This document shows, one piece after another, positions 15,420-22,787 of a stretch of 38,342 bases of DNA; the first letter of the stretch is position 1, and every line of letters starts with the position of its first letter. The notes below the pieces were generated by a model. It was not told the DNA's origin. It made no database searches and saw only the letters and a program-made list of their open reading frames with translations. The position numbers were made by a program, and so were the translations under genes. This DNA comes from JBPCNH01 sp051001455 (GTDB taxonomy: Bacteria; Actinomycetota; CADDZG01; WHSQ01): the NCBI GenBank assembly GCA_051001455.1, contig JBPCNH010000024.1, positions 1-38,342 of the forward strand, in the 5' to 3' direction.

Positions 15420-16217
15420 GTGACAGGCGCCGGAGCTGTACTTGCTCTCGTATTGATCGAATGGACCGCAGGTTGGGTTGGAGCTGCGGCATGGACGCAG
15501 TCCTGGGACGTGGTCAGGCGCGGTCATTTCAGGATCACCGCTTACGCCGTTACGGCTCTCGCGGTAGCGAGTGTGTTCGCCGCCAACGAAGCGATCCCCA
15601 GTGGTGAACCCGCACGCACGTGGCCCTACGTCATGGCCGGATTCTGCCTCGCGTACGTGGTTGCTCAATACCTCGAGAGCAATCTCATTGCCGTAGTAAC
15701 GGGTGGGCTGGCCGCCGTGACTGGCCTGGTGGCGTTGTTCCTCGTGTCGTCGCTCATCTCCGGCTGGCCCATGTTGCTCGCTACCGTGACCCTCCTCGCG
15801 GGGAGCGTCTTCGTCGGAGCGGTCACCAACGGCATGATGCTCGGTCACTGGTATCTGAACCAACCGGGATTGAAGCCGTGGGCGCTGGCTCGCCTCACCC
15901 AGCTCGCGATCGGAGGCGTGATCGCTTCGGGCGTTCTGGGTCTCGTCGCGGTCGGGAAGCTCACCGCAGCGCAGACGGAAGGCGCTGTGTTGGGACTCCC
16001 GGGTTTCGGCGAGAGCTTCGGGCTCGCTTTCTACGCGATCTGGTTGGTGCTGCTGGTCTTTTCCGCCGTCGTGGTGCTGGCGGCGCGCCGATGTATCAAG
16101 ATCCGTTCGATCCAATCGGCCACCGGTCTCTACTACGTAGCCATCTTGACCGCCGGCGTGGCCGAATTCCTGGTTCGCTACTTGATGGTCAATGCTGCGA
16201 CGGACGTGATCACGTGA
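15420..16217 (+). CDS. polytopic membrane protein of unknown family
   Basis: 265 residues from a GTG with no strong ribosome site, 16 bases after the previous gene. About seven hydrophobic segments can be traced: near residues 5-25, 38-55, 68-85, 90-112, 115-135, 160-180, 200-225 and a last one near 240-258. A conserved-looking NGMMLGHWYLNQPGL motif lies between the middle helices, and its His and Trp could line a site or bind a cofactor. I do not recognise the family. Its stop overlaps the next start (GTGA), so it is coupled to the flavin oxidoreductase gene. Confidence 0.75.
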   Translation: MTGAGAVLALVLIEWTAGWVGAAAWTQSWDVVRRGHFRITAYAVTALAVASVFAANEAIPSGEPARTWPYVMAGFCLAYVVAQYLESNLIAVVTGGLAAVTGLVALFLVSSLISGWPMLLATVTLLAGSVFVGAVTNGMMLGHWYLNQPGLKPWALARLTQLAIGGVIASGVLGLVAVGKLTAAQTEGAVLGLPGFGESFGLAFYAIWLVLLVFSAVVVLAARRCIKIRSIQSATGLYYVAILTAGVAEFLVRYLMVNAATDVIT

Positions 16218-17131
16218 GCTCGGTCAAGCTGGGCGTAACACTTCCTCAGTTCAGCGACGATCCGGCTCGTCTCACCGACGCCGTGCAGGCGATCGAAGGA
16301 ATGGATCTCGATTCGGTGTGGGTCTTCGATCACCTGTGGCCGCTCTCGGGAGGGAAGGAGCGTCCGATCTTCGAAGCGTGGACCACTCTCGCGTGGCTCG
16401 CTTCGATCACCGAGCGGGTCTCGGTGGGAACGCTGGTCTCGCGTTCGTCGCTCCGGCATCCGGCCTTGCTCGCCAAGATGGCGGCCACGGTGGCTTCGAT
16501 CGCGCCCGATCGGGTGATCGTAGGGATCGGCAGCGGTGACGACCTCAGCAGAGACGAGAACGAGGCGTTCGGGATCCAGTACTTCGAGTCCGACGACCGG
16601 ATCGATCAGCTTCGTTCCGTGGTCGAAGCGGTGGTGAACCACCTGCGTCTCGACAAGGTCACGCTCGAGGACGATTTCGTGCACCTCAACGGTTTACCCA
16701 CCAGCCCGATGCCGGCGATACCACCGCCGGTCTGGGTCGGAGGGCGCAGCGACGACACCCTCGAGATCGCCGCAACCCTGGCCGACGGCTGGAACGGTTG
16801 GGGAGGGACCGCCTCCCGCTTCGCCGAGGACGCCGGCACGGTCGTGGAGATGGCGGGGGAGCGTCCTCTCGAGCTGTCGTGGGGCGGCCAGCTGGTCCTC
16901 AGGCAGACCCAGGGAGCCGCCGAGGAAGCACTGGGGAAGCACGATCCGGACCAGCACGTCACCGGGGACCCCGAGAGCGTCGGCGCCCGTCTCAACGGGT
17001 ACATCGATGCGGGAGCGACGCACCTGATCCTGACCCCGGCGGGCCGTTGGGACCTCGACACGGTGGAGCTGTTGGCCGCCGAAGTCCGGCCCCTGCTGCA
17101 CCCGCCTAAGCGTTCCGATTTCCGCAGTTGA
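16214..17131 (+). CDS. LLM-class (luciferase-like, F420/FMN-dependent) oxidoreductase
   Basis: 305 residues from the GTG at 16214; the reading frame is open far upstream, but that part is antisense-like and overlaps the membrane gene out of frame. The TIM-barrel pattern of the family is clear: KLGVTLPQF at the N-terminus, VWVFDHLWP, a SVGTLVSRSSLRHPALLAKMAAT strand-helix (in two parts), VIVGIGSGD, and PPVWVGGRSDDTLEIAA. In actinobacteria many such proteins use coenzyme F420; the cofactor cannot be decided here. It appears to end the operon that begins at 11342. Confidence 0.9.
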   Translation: MSSVKLGVTLPQFSDDPARLTDAVQAIEGMDLDSVWVFDHLWPLSGGKERPIFEAWTTLAWLASITERVSVGTLVSRSSLRHPALLAKMAATVASIAPDRVIVGIGSGDDLSRDENEAFGIQYFESDDRIDQLRSVVEAVVNHLRLDKVTLEDDFVHLNGLPTSPMPAIPPPVWVGGRSDDTLEIAATLADGWNGWGGTASRFAEDAGTVVEMAGERPLELSWGGQLVLRQTQGAAEEALGKHDPDQHVTGDPESVGARLNGYIDAGATHLILTPAGRWDLDTVELLAAEVRPLLHPPKRSDFRS

Positions 17132-17304
17132 GCGGAATCGCCCGATACGCGTTTTGCATGCCATCCCATCCTGGTGCCGCAAGGCATCGGAACTGATAGC
17201 AGCGCATCGGCTAGATGGCCGGTTCAATTGAGATTTACAAATGGGGCGAACGTTCCTCCGATTACCGAACGGTGTCAAAAGGAGCTGCAGTCCGCGAAGA
17301 TTTC

Positions 17305-17856
17305 TTAAGAGCAGGAACTAGCGATGATTCCGTAGCCGATCTCCGCGACTTCGGTGTCGGAATCCGTCAACTGGCGACCGAGGACCTCGCCCGAAGCCGT
17401 CGCCGGTGCTCCAGGACCGAGCCCGAGTCCTTGACCAGATGGACAGGTATCTTGCCACTGGCCGACAAAAGGTAGCGAACCCTGCCTGGTCCAGTTGACT
17501 TCGTGTCGGGCTCCGCCAACCTGCATCGTGAGTTGGCCCGAAGAGGAGTCGTCCGCGATCGTGAGGCTCCCCTTCCTGAAAGTGATCTCCTTACGAAGTC
17601 GGCACTTCTCATCCTCGGTCTGGGTCGACTCTCTCGGGCATGAAAGCACCCGAATTGTTCCTTTGAGATGTGAATCGCCCATGATGTCCTGACTCTGCTC
17701 AGCCCAGACCACCAGGAATCTCGAACGACTCTCGTTCTTGCTCGGCATTTGCCAAGCTGCGTAACCAACGGAGTCGCGCCGTAGGGCCTGAGCCTCCGCG
17801 GTTGCGGGAAGGAGATACAGGAGCAAGATGGTTAGGAACGTCGCAGTCTTCTTCAC
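17305..17856 (-). CDS. secreted hypothetical protein, divergent from copA
   Basis: 183 residues from a GTG with only a weak ribosome site. Residues 1-22 are a clean signal peptide (KK, then a Leu/Ile-rich core, then TAEAQA). The mature part has paired Cys (SCPRES and KCRLRK, then DTC and SSCS), predicted beta strands and no recognised domain. The flanking 17132-17304 stretch is visibly richer in A and T than the neighbouring operons and holds nothing else I can support, so the gene may be an acquired or fast-evolving insert between two conserved blocks. It is transcribed away from copA across 127 bases that hold the copper-type operator; co-regulation is possible but unproved. Confidence 0.65.
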   Translation of the reverse strand: MKKTATFLTILLLYLLPATAEAQALRRDSVGYAAWQMPSKNESRSRFLVVWAEQSQDIMGDSHLKGTIRVLSCPRESTQTEDEKCRLRKEITFRKGSLTIADDSSSGQLTMQVGGARHEVNWTRQGSLPFVGQWQDTCPSGQGLGLGPGAPATASGEVLGRQLTDSDTEVAEIGYGIIASSCS

Positions 17857-17945
17857 TCTTGGAGGGTTCCACCTCGGCTACGCCTCTCCTTTAGGTCCAA
17901 CGGCCCATTCCATGTCCTTGGAACGCTGCTGCACCCGCCCGGCGG

Positions 17946-17974
17946 TAGACAGATACCCCCTGGGGGTATATGAT
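17946..17974 (+). promoter_or_regulatory. copA promoter with CsoR-like operator in the spacer
   Basis: TAGACA (-35, 17946-17951) and TATGAT (-10, 17969-17974) are 17 bases apart. The spacer holds the perfect palindrome ATACCCCC-T-GGGGGTAT (17953-17969), an A/T-flanked C-run/G-run of the kind bound by Cu(I)-sensing CsoR repressors. Binding would block RNA polymerase directly. No csoR is in the window, so the regulator must act from elsewhere. Confidence 0.8.
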
Positions 17975-17983
17975 GCGGCCTTC

Positions 17984-20233
17984 ATGAAAACACAGCGCGA
18001 GCAGCGCGAGCACCAGGAGCACAGCGGCGACGGGGACCTCCGGCACCTGATCTTCGATATCGAGGGGATGACGTGCGCGTCGTGCGCCCGCCGCGTGGAG
18101 AAGACGCTCGCCGGCCAGCCCGGCGTCACCGATGCAGGGGTGAACTTCGCCGTAGAGAGAGCGACCGTGGAGGTCGAGCCCGACGTAGACCCGGAGCGAT
18201 TGGTCGCTGCGGTAGACAGCGCGGGCTACAAGCTCGTACCTCGTGAGGTTCCGGGGTCTCAACCGGCAACATCACACGCCGGTCACGACGAGCACGATCA
18301 CGGCATCGCGATCGGCCACGAGGACGAGCGCACGCAACTCGCGTGGCGGAGGTTCCTGTTCGCGGCGGTCTTCACAGTGCCGGCTTTGCTGCTGGCGATG
18401 TTCGGTCCCATGGAGCGGTGGTCGGCCTGGACCCAGCTGTTTCTCGTCACTCCGGTTCAGTTCTGGGCCGGCTACCCATTCCTCGTGAGTGCGTGGAAGC
18501 AAGCGCGCCACCTGTCCTCGAACATGGACACCCTCATCGCGATCGGGACCCTCGCGGCTTACGGCTACAGCATCTATTCGCTGCTCTTCACGGCCCACGG
18601 CGAGGTCTATTTCGAGACCGCCGGGGTGATCATCACCTTCCTGTTGCTGGGGAAGTATTTCGAGCACCGTTCCAAGAGCCGCGCTTCGTCTGCGATCAAA
18701 CGGTTGATGGAGCTCGAGGCCAAAGAGGCTCGCGTTGTTCGAGACGGGGTCGAGGTATCCGTCCCGATCGAGGACGTTGAGGTCGGAGACGTGATGCGTA
18801 TCCGGCCGGGAGAGAAGGTCCCCACGGACGGCGTCGTGATCGAAGGAACGTCGTCGATCGACGAGTCCATGCTGACCGGCGAACCCGTCCCGGTAGACAA
18901 GTCCGACGGGGACACGGTTTACGGAGCGACGATCAACGCCTCGGGCGCGTTGCTGGTGAAGGCAACGGCGATCGGGTCCGACACCGCTCTCGCACGTATT
19001 GCAAAGCTGGTCGAGGATGCCCAGGGGCGCAAAGCTCCCATCGAGCATCTCGTCGACCGGGTCGCGTCGATCTTCGTCCCGATCGTGATCCTCATCTCTG
19101 CGGGAACGTTCATCACCTGGTTACTGCTCGGATACCCGCTCAGAGACGCCATCATCGCAGCGGTGGCCGTTCTGATCATCGCTTGCCCGTGTGCGATGGG
19201 TCTTGCCACTCCGGCAGCGGTCATGGTCGGAACCGGGCGCGGCGCGCAACTCGGCATCCTGATCAAGGGTGGAGACGTGCTCGAGCGAGCGGGCGATCTA
19301 GACGTGCTGGTGCTCGACAAGACCGGCACGATCACCCGGGGTGAGATGTCTCTGACCGACGTGGTGGCTCTCGAGGGCATCGAAGACATCGAGCTGCTAT
19401 CACTGGCCGCCTCGGTAGAGGACATGTCCGAGCATCCGGTCGCCCGGGCGGTTGTGGAAGGAGCGCGGGAGCGCGGCGCCGACGTTCGGCCGGTCGAGGG
19501 CTTCTCCTCGACCACGGGCATGGGCGTCGAGGGAAGCGTGAGCGCCAAGCGGGTCACCGTCGGGCGCGCCGGATGGACCTCCGACGATGTCGATCCGTCC
19601 GTCGCCGCCACCGTGACCGAGCTGCAGCGTGCCGGCAAGACCGCCATCCTGGTAGCAGTCGACGGAGCCCCGCGCGGCATCCTGGCAGTGGCCGACACCC
19701 TCAAGCCTTCTGCCGGTGAGGCCATCTCAGCGGCGCGCCGGCTCGGCTTGGAGACGGTGATGATCACGGGCGACAACCGGGCCACCGCCGAGGCGATCGC
19801 GGCCGAGGTCGGCATCGACCGGGTGCTGGCCGAGGTGCTGCCCGAGGACAAGGTGGCCGAGGTGCGGCGACTGCAAGAGGATGGACTCAAGGTCGCCATG
19901 GTCGGTGACGGGATCAACGACGCGCCGGCACTCGCCCAGGCCGACCTCGGCATCGCGATCGGGACGGGGACAGATGTCGCCATCGAAGCTGCGGATCTCA
20001 CCCTGATGGGTGGCGACCCGCTTCTCTCCGCCGCTGCCATCGACCTGTCGCGTCGCACGCTCCGCACGATCAAGCAGAATCTCGTGTGGGCGTTCGGTTA
20101 CAACGTGCTGGCGATCCCGCTGGCGGCGGTGGGGCTGTTGAATCCGATGATCGCCGCCGCAGCCATGGCGTTCTCGTCGGTGTCCGTGGTGATGAACGCC
20201 CTGCGGCTCAGGAGATTCACGCCTGATCACTAG
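17984..20233 (+). CDS. copA: Cu(I)-translocating P1B-type ATPase
   Basis: 749 residues from the ATG at 17984, 9 bases after the -10, so the transcript has almost no leader; longer upstream frames run through the operator and are rejected. One N-terminal metal-binding domain has the GMTCASC motif (C31, C34). A His-rich stretch (SHAGHDEHDHG) comes before the first membrane helix. The CPC metal site is at about residues 401-403, the phosphorylated Asp at about D445 in DKTGT, then SEHPVA and GDGINDAPAL. These place it with Cu+/Ag+ exporters. It pumps copper out of the cytoplasm using ATP and is presumably induced by copper through the operator upstream. Confidence 0.97.
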   Translation: MKTQREQREHQEHSGDGDLRHLIFDIEGMTCASCARRVEKTLAGQPGVTDAGVNFAVERATVEVEPDVDPERLVAAVDSAGYKLVPREVPGSQPATSHAGHDEHDHGIAIGHEDERTQLAWRRFLFAAVFTVPALLLAMFGPMERWSAWTQLFLVTPVQFWAGYPFLVSAWKQARHLSSNMDTLIAIGTLAAYGYSIYSLLFTAHGEVYFETAGVIITFLLLGKYFEHRSKSRASSAIKRLMELEAKEARVVRDGVEVSVPIEDVEVGDVMRIRPGEKVPTDGVVIEGTSSIDESMLTGEPVPVDKSDGDTVYGATINASGALLVKATAIGSDTALARIAKLVEDAQGRKAPIEHLVDRVASIFVPIVILISAGTFITWLLLGYPLRDAIIAAVAVLIIACPCAMGLATPAAVMVGTGRGAQLGILIKGGDVLERAGDLDVLVLDKTGTITRGEMSLTDVVALEGIEDIELLSLAASVEDMSEHPVARAVVEGARERGADVRPVEGFSSTTGMGVEGSVSAKRVTVGRAGWTSDDVDPSVAATVTELQRAGKTAILVAVDGAPRGILAVADTLKPSAGEAISAARRLGLETVMITGDNRATAEAIAAEVGIDRVLAEVLPEDKVAEVRRLQEDGLKVAMVGDGINDAPALAQADLGIAIGTGTDVAIEAADLTLMGGDPLLSAAAIDLSRRTLRTIKQNLVWAFGYNVLAIPLAAVGLLNPMIAAAAMAFSSVSVVMNALRLRRFTPDH

Positions 20234-20275
20234 GTGACCCGAATGACCCGGGGCACTTGCGGTAAGAATGGCCCG

Positions 20276-20905
20276 ATGACCACCATCTACCTCGTGCGGC
20301 ACGGCGCGACCGAGTGGAACCACAGCAAGCGAGCGCAAGGCCAAGCTGACATCGAGCTCAACGACGACGGAAGACTTCAGGCTTTCCACGCCGCCCAAGA
20401 CTTCTCCCGGATAAGGCTCGACGGCGTTTACTCGAGCGACCTGAAGCGGGCCGTCGATACCGCGCGGCCCATCGCCGAGGCGCATTCGCTCGAGGTCGTC
20501 CTCGATCCGGCTCTGCGGGAGATCGACCAGGGGGAATGGGAAGGCCTCCACGTGGACGAGATCCGCAGGCGGTGGCCGGACCTGTGGGGACCGGCGCGCC
20601 ATTACAGCGCGCGTCCCGGAGGTGAGACCCCTCAGGAGGTGCGAACACGCGCCCTGCAAGCCGTCGCGCGCATCGTGCCGGCGCATCCCGATGGATGTGC
20701 CTTACTCGTGAGCCATGGAGGCACGATCCGGTGGATAGCTGCCGAGGCGCTCGGTTACGACGACCGGCGTTCGGCGCGCATTCGCGGCCTCGGCAACGGA
20801 CAGGCCGTGTCTATCGGAGCGAGCTTGGAGAACGGTTCTCTCAAGCTGGGCGGGCTCAAACGCCTTGACGGCAACACTCCCGACCTGGATGACCCCAACG
20901 ACTGA
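20276..20905 (+). CDS. histidine phosphatase (phosphoglycerate mutase superfamily)
   Basis: 209 residues from the ATG at 20276. The catalytic RHG motif is at residues 8-10 (LVRHGATEWN), the second Arg in SSDLKRAVDTA, the acid in REIDQGEWEG, and the second His in LLVSHGGTIRW. Family members remove phosphate from small metabolites such as alpha-ribazole phosphate or phosphosugars, or act as mutases; the GpmB/CobC-like length does not decide which. A near-match promoter (TAAGAAT before GGCCCG-ATG) suggests leaderless transcription. It lies 42 bases after copA and 23 bases before the aminotransferase. Confidence 0.9.
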   Translation: MTTIYLVRHGATEWNHSKRAQGQADIELNDDGRLQAFHAAQDFSRIRLDGVYSSDLKRAVDTARPIAEAHSLEVVLDPALREIDQGEWEGLHVDEIRRRWPDLWGPARHYSARPGGETPQEVRTRALQAVARIVPAHPDGCALLVSHGGTIRWIAAEALGYDDRRSARIRGLGNGQAVSIGASLENGSLKLGGLKRLDGNTPDLDDPND

Positions 20906-20916
20906 CGAGGGTGGTT

Positions 20917-20922
20917 TAGCTT
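20917..20922 (+). promoter_or_regulatory. -10 element of a leaderless promoter for the aminotransferase
   Basis: TAGCTT, 6 bases (TGGCGG), then the GTG at 20929. Confidence 0.55.
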
Positions 20923-20928
20923 TGGCGG

Positions 20929-22110
20929 GTGGAATTCCGACGGATCGAGCGCTTCCCACCCTATGTGTTCTCCATCGTCAATGAACTGAAGATGGAGGCC
21001 CGGCGCGCCGGGGAGGACATCATCGATCTCGGGATGGGCAACCCGGACATCCCGACCCCCGAGCCGATCGTCGAGAAGCTGAAGGAAGCGGCGGACAACT
21101 CCCGGAACCACCGCTACTCGGCGTCCAAGGGCATCCCCAAGCTGAGGCGCGCCATCTGCGACCTGTACGAGAGGTCGTGGGGCGTGACGCTCGATCCCAA
21201 CACCGAGGCCATCGCCACGATCGGCGCGAAGGAGGGTCTCAGCCATCTCGCCTGGGTGTTGCTAGGCCCGGGCGACTCGGTGCTGGTCCCCGAACCCACC
21301 TATCCGATCCATACCTACGCCATGATCCTGGCCGGGGCCAACTTGACGAGCGTGCCGCTGACGCACGACTCGGACTTCTTCACCGACCTGGTGCAGGCCT
21401 ACGAGCGGTCCGAGCCGAAGCCACGGGTGGTGCTGTGCTCGTTCCCGCACAATCCCACCACCGCGATAGTGGGGCTCGACTTCTTCGAGCAGCTCGTCGA
21501 TTTCGCCAAGAAACGCGACGTGATGATCGTTCACGACCTGGCTTATGCAGACCTGGTGTTCGATGGCGAACGGGCGCCGTCACTGATGCAGGTGCCGGGC
21601 GCACGCGACGTGGGGGTCGAGTTCTTCTCGATGTCCAAGTCGTACTCGATGGCCGGATGGCGTCTCGCTTTCGCGGTGGGCAACAGCGAGATGATCGGCG
21701 CGCTCACCAAGTTGAAGAGCTACCTCGACTACGGCGTCTTCCAGCCGATCCAGATCGCGGGGATCATCGCCTTGAACGAATGCGACAACGAGCCTAAGAA
21801 GATCCGCGAGATCTACAGATCGCGCCGGGACGTCCTCTGTGACGGTCTCGGCCGGATCGGCTGGGACATGCCGACGCCCCAAGCCACGATGTTCGCGTGG
21901 GCGCCCATCCCCGAGCAGTTCGCTCCGATGGGATCGCTCGAGTTTGCGAAGTTCATGGTGCGCGAGGCGAAGGTGGCGATGTCCCCGGGCATCGGCTTCG
22001 GCCGCCATGGAGACGGGCACGTGCGCTTCGCCCTGATCGAGAACGAGCAGCGGATGCGTCAGGCGGTCCGGGGGATGAAGCGGGCTTTGGCGCTCGGTCC
22101 TCCGAAGTAG
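20929..22110 (+). CDS. class I/II PLP-dependent aminotransferase (AlaC / LL-DAP aminotransferase-like)
   Basis: 393 residues from the GTG at 20929. Fold-type I motifs are in order: LGMGNPDIPTP near the N-terminus, HRYSASKGIPKLRRAI, the PEPTYPIH loop, CSFPHNPTT (the Asn that contacts PLP), VHDLAYADLVFDG (the Asp that pairs with the pyridine N), and the Schiff-base Lys at about K237 in SMSKSYSMAGWR, with Arg at the substrate carboxylate site near the end. It most resembles the AlaC/DapC branch that makes alanine or acts in lysine or glutamate metabolism; the substrate cannot be fixed by eye. Confidence 0.93.
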   Translation: MEFRRIERFPPYVFSIVNELKMEARRAGEDIIDLGMGNPDIPTPEPIVEKLKEAADNSRNHRYSASKGIPKLRRAICDLYERSWGVTLDPNTEAIATIGAKEGLSHLAWVLLGPGDSVLVPEPTYPIHTYAMILAGANLTSVPLTHDSDFFTDLVQAYERSEPKPRVVLCSFPHNPTTAIVGLDFFEQLVDFAKKRDVMIVHDLAYADLVFDGERAPSLMQVPGARDVGVEFFSMSKSYSMAGWRLAFAVGNSEMIGALTKLKSYLDYGVFQPIQIAGIIALNECDNEPKKIREIYRSRRDVLCDGLGRIGWDMPTPQATMFAWAPIPEQFAPMGSLEFAKFMVREAKVAMSPGIGFGRHGDGHVRFALIENEQRMRQAVRGMKRALALGPPK

Positions 22111-22120
22111 GTCCCGGCAG

Positions 22121-22717
22121 CTAGCGGCTGAGCAACCCGCTCAAGCAGAACGCAACGGCTTCGTCGGCCAGTTGCGGCCAGTTCTCCGCCGCGCGCCCGT
22201 CGCTGCCGAGGTAGATCTCGACGAAGTGATAGATCGCTCCGAGGATGCCGTGCGCCATCAGGTCGGGGTCGCCGTGGCGGAAGCGACCCTGGGCCATGCC
22301 CTCCTTCACGTGCACGGCGACATCGTCGACGACGATCTCCTGTCCTTTCAGGAGGGTGCCGGCGAACTCTTCGTACCGGGCCGCGGTCCGGATCACCGAG
22401 AGATAGCCCTGCTCTTTGGAGTAGAAGTCGATCGAGGCCCGGATGCCGCGCTCGATGCGTGCTACGGGATCGTCGACCCCTTCGATCGCTGCTTGCTGGG
22501 CGCGCCGGAGCTCGAAGAGGCACACGTTGAGGAGCTCGTTGAACAAGGCCTCCTTGGATTCGAAATACCAGTAGAAGACGCCCTTTCCGACGCCGAGCTC
22601 GTCACAGAGGTCCCCGACCGTGGTGCCGTGGTAGCCCTGCTCGGCGAACAGACGGAAGGCCGCCTCGACGATCTGTTCCCGTCTCTTCGACCCCCGTTTG
22701 GTGAGCTTCTTCTCCAT
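22121..22717 (-). CDS. TetR/AcrR-family transcriptional regulator
   Basis: 198 residues. The N-terminal helix-turn-helix is typical: REQIVEAAFRLFAEQGYHGTTVGDLCDELGVGKGVFYWYFESKEALFNE in outline, with the YHGTTV and YWYF anchors. The C-terminal ligand domain is helical with no recognisable ligand signature. The start is set by a leaderless promoter (TAAGGT at 22729-22724). It is divergent from the GTPase gene over 70 bases, so self-regulation and control of that neighbour are both possible. The FadR/AcrR-like palindrome at 26269 is another candidate target; this is inference. Confidence 0.93.
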   Translation of the reverse strand: MEKKLTKRGSKRREQIVEAAFRLFAEQGYHGTTVGDLCDELGVGKGVFYWYFESKEALFNELLNVCLFELRRAQQAAIEGVDDPVARIERGIRASIDFYSKEQGYLSVIRTAARYEEFAGTLLKGQEIVVDDVAVHVKEGMAQGRFRHGDPDLMAHGILGAIYHFVEIYLGSDGRAAENWPQLADEAVAFCLSGLLSR

Positions 22718-22723
22718 GGCAAG

Positions 22724-22729
22724 ACCTTA
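22724..22729 (-). promoter_or_regulatory. -10 element of a leaderless promoter for the tetR-type gene
   Basis: TAAGGT, then CTTGCC, then the ATG at 22717 on the minus strand. It mirrors the divergent TAGGGT-CTTCGCC-ATG 46 bases away. Confidence 0.6.
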
Positions 22730-22774
22730 GCCGCCGCCACCGGTTCGGCGCTAACGGTCTGCCGGCGGGTTGGA

Positions 22775-22780
22775 TAGGGT
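22775..22780 (+). promoter_or_regulatory. -10 element of a leaderless promoter for the GTPase gene
   Basis: TAGGGT, 7 bases (CTTCGCC), then the ATG at 22788. This chooses 22788 over an in-frame TTG at 22770. Confidence 0.6.
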
Positions 22781-22787
22781 CTTCGCC

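Noticed and set aside
17215..17475. Plus-strand frame of 86 codons upstream of copA.
   Set aside because: It has no ribosome site and no recognisable motifs, and its second half is antisense to the better-supported secreted protein at 17305-17856.
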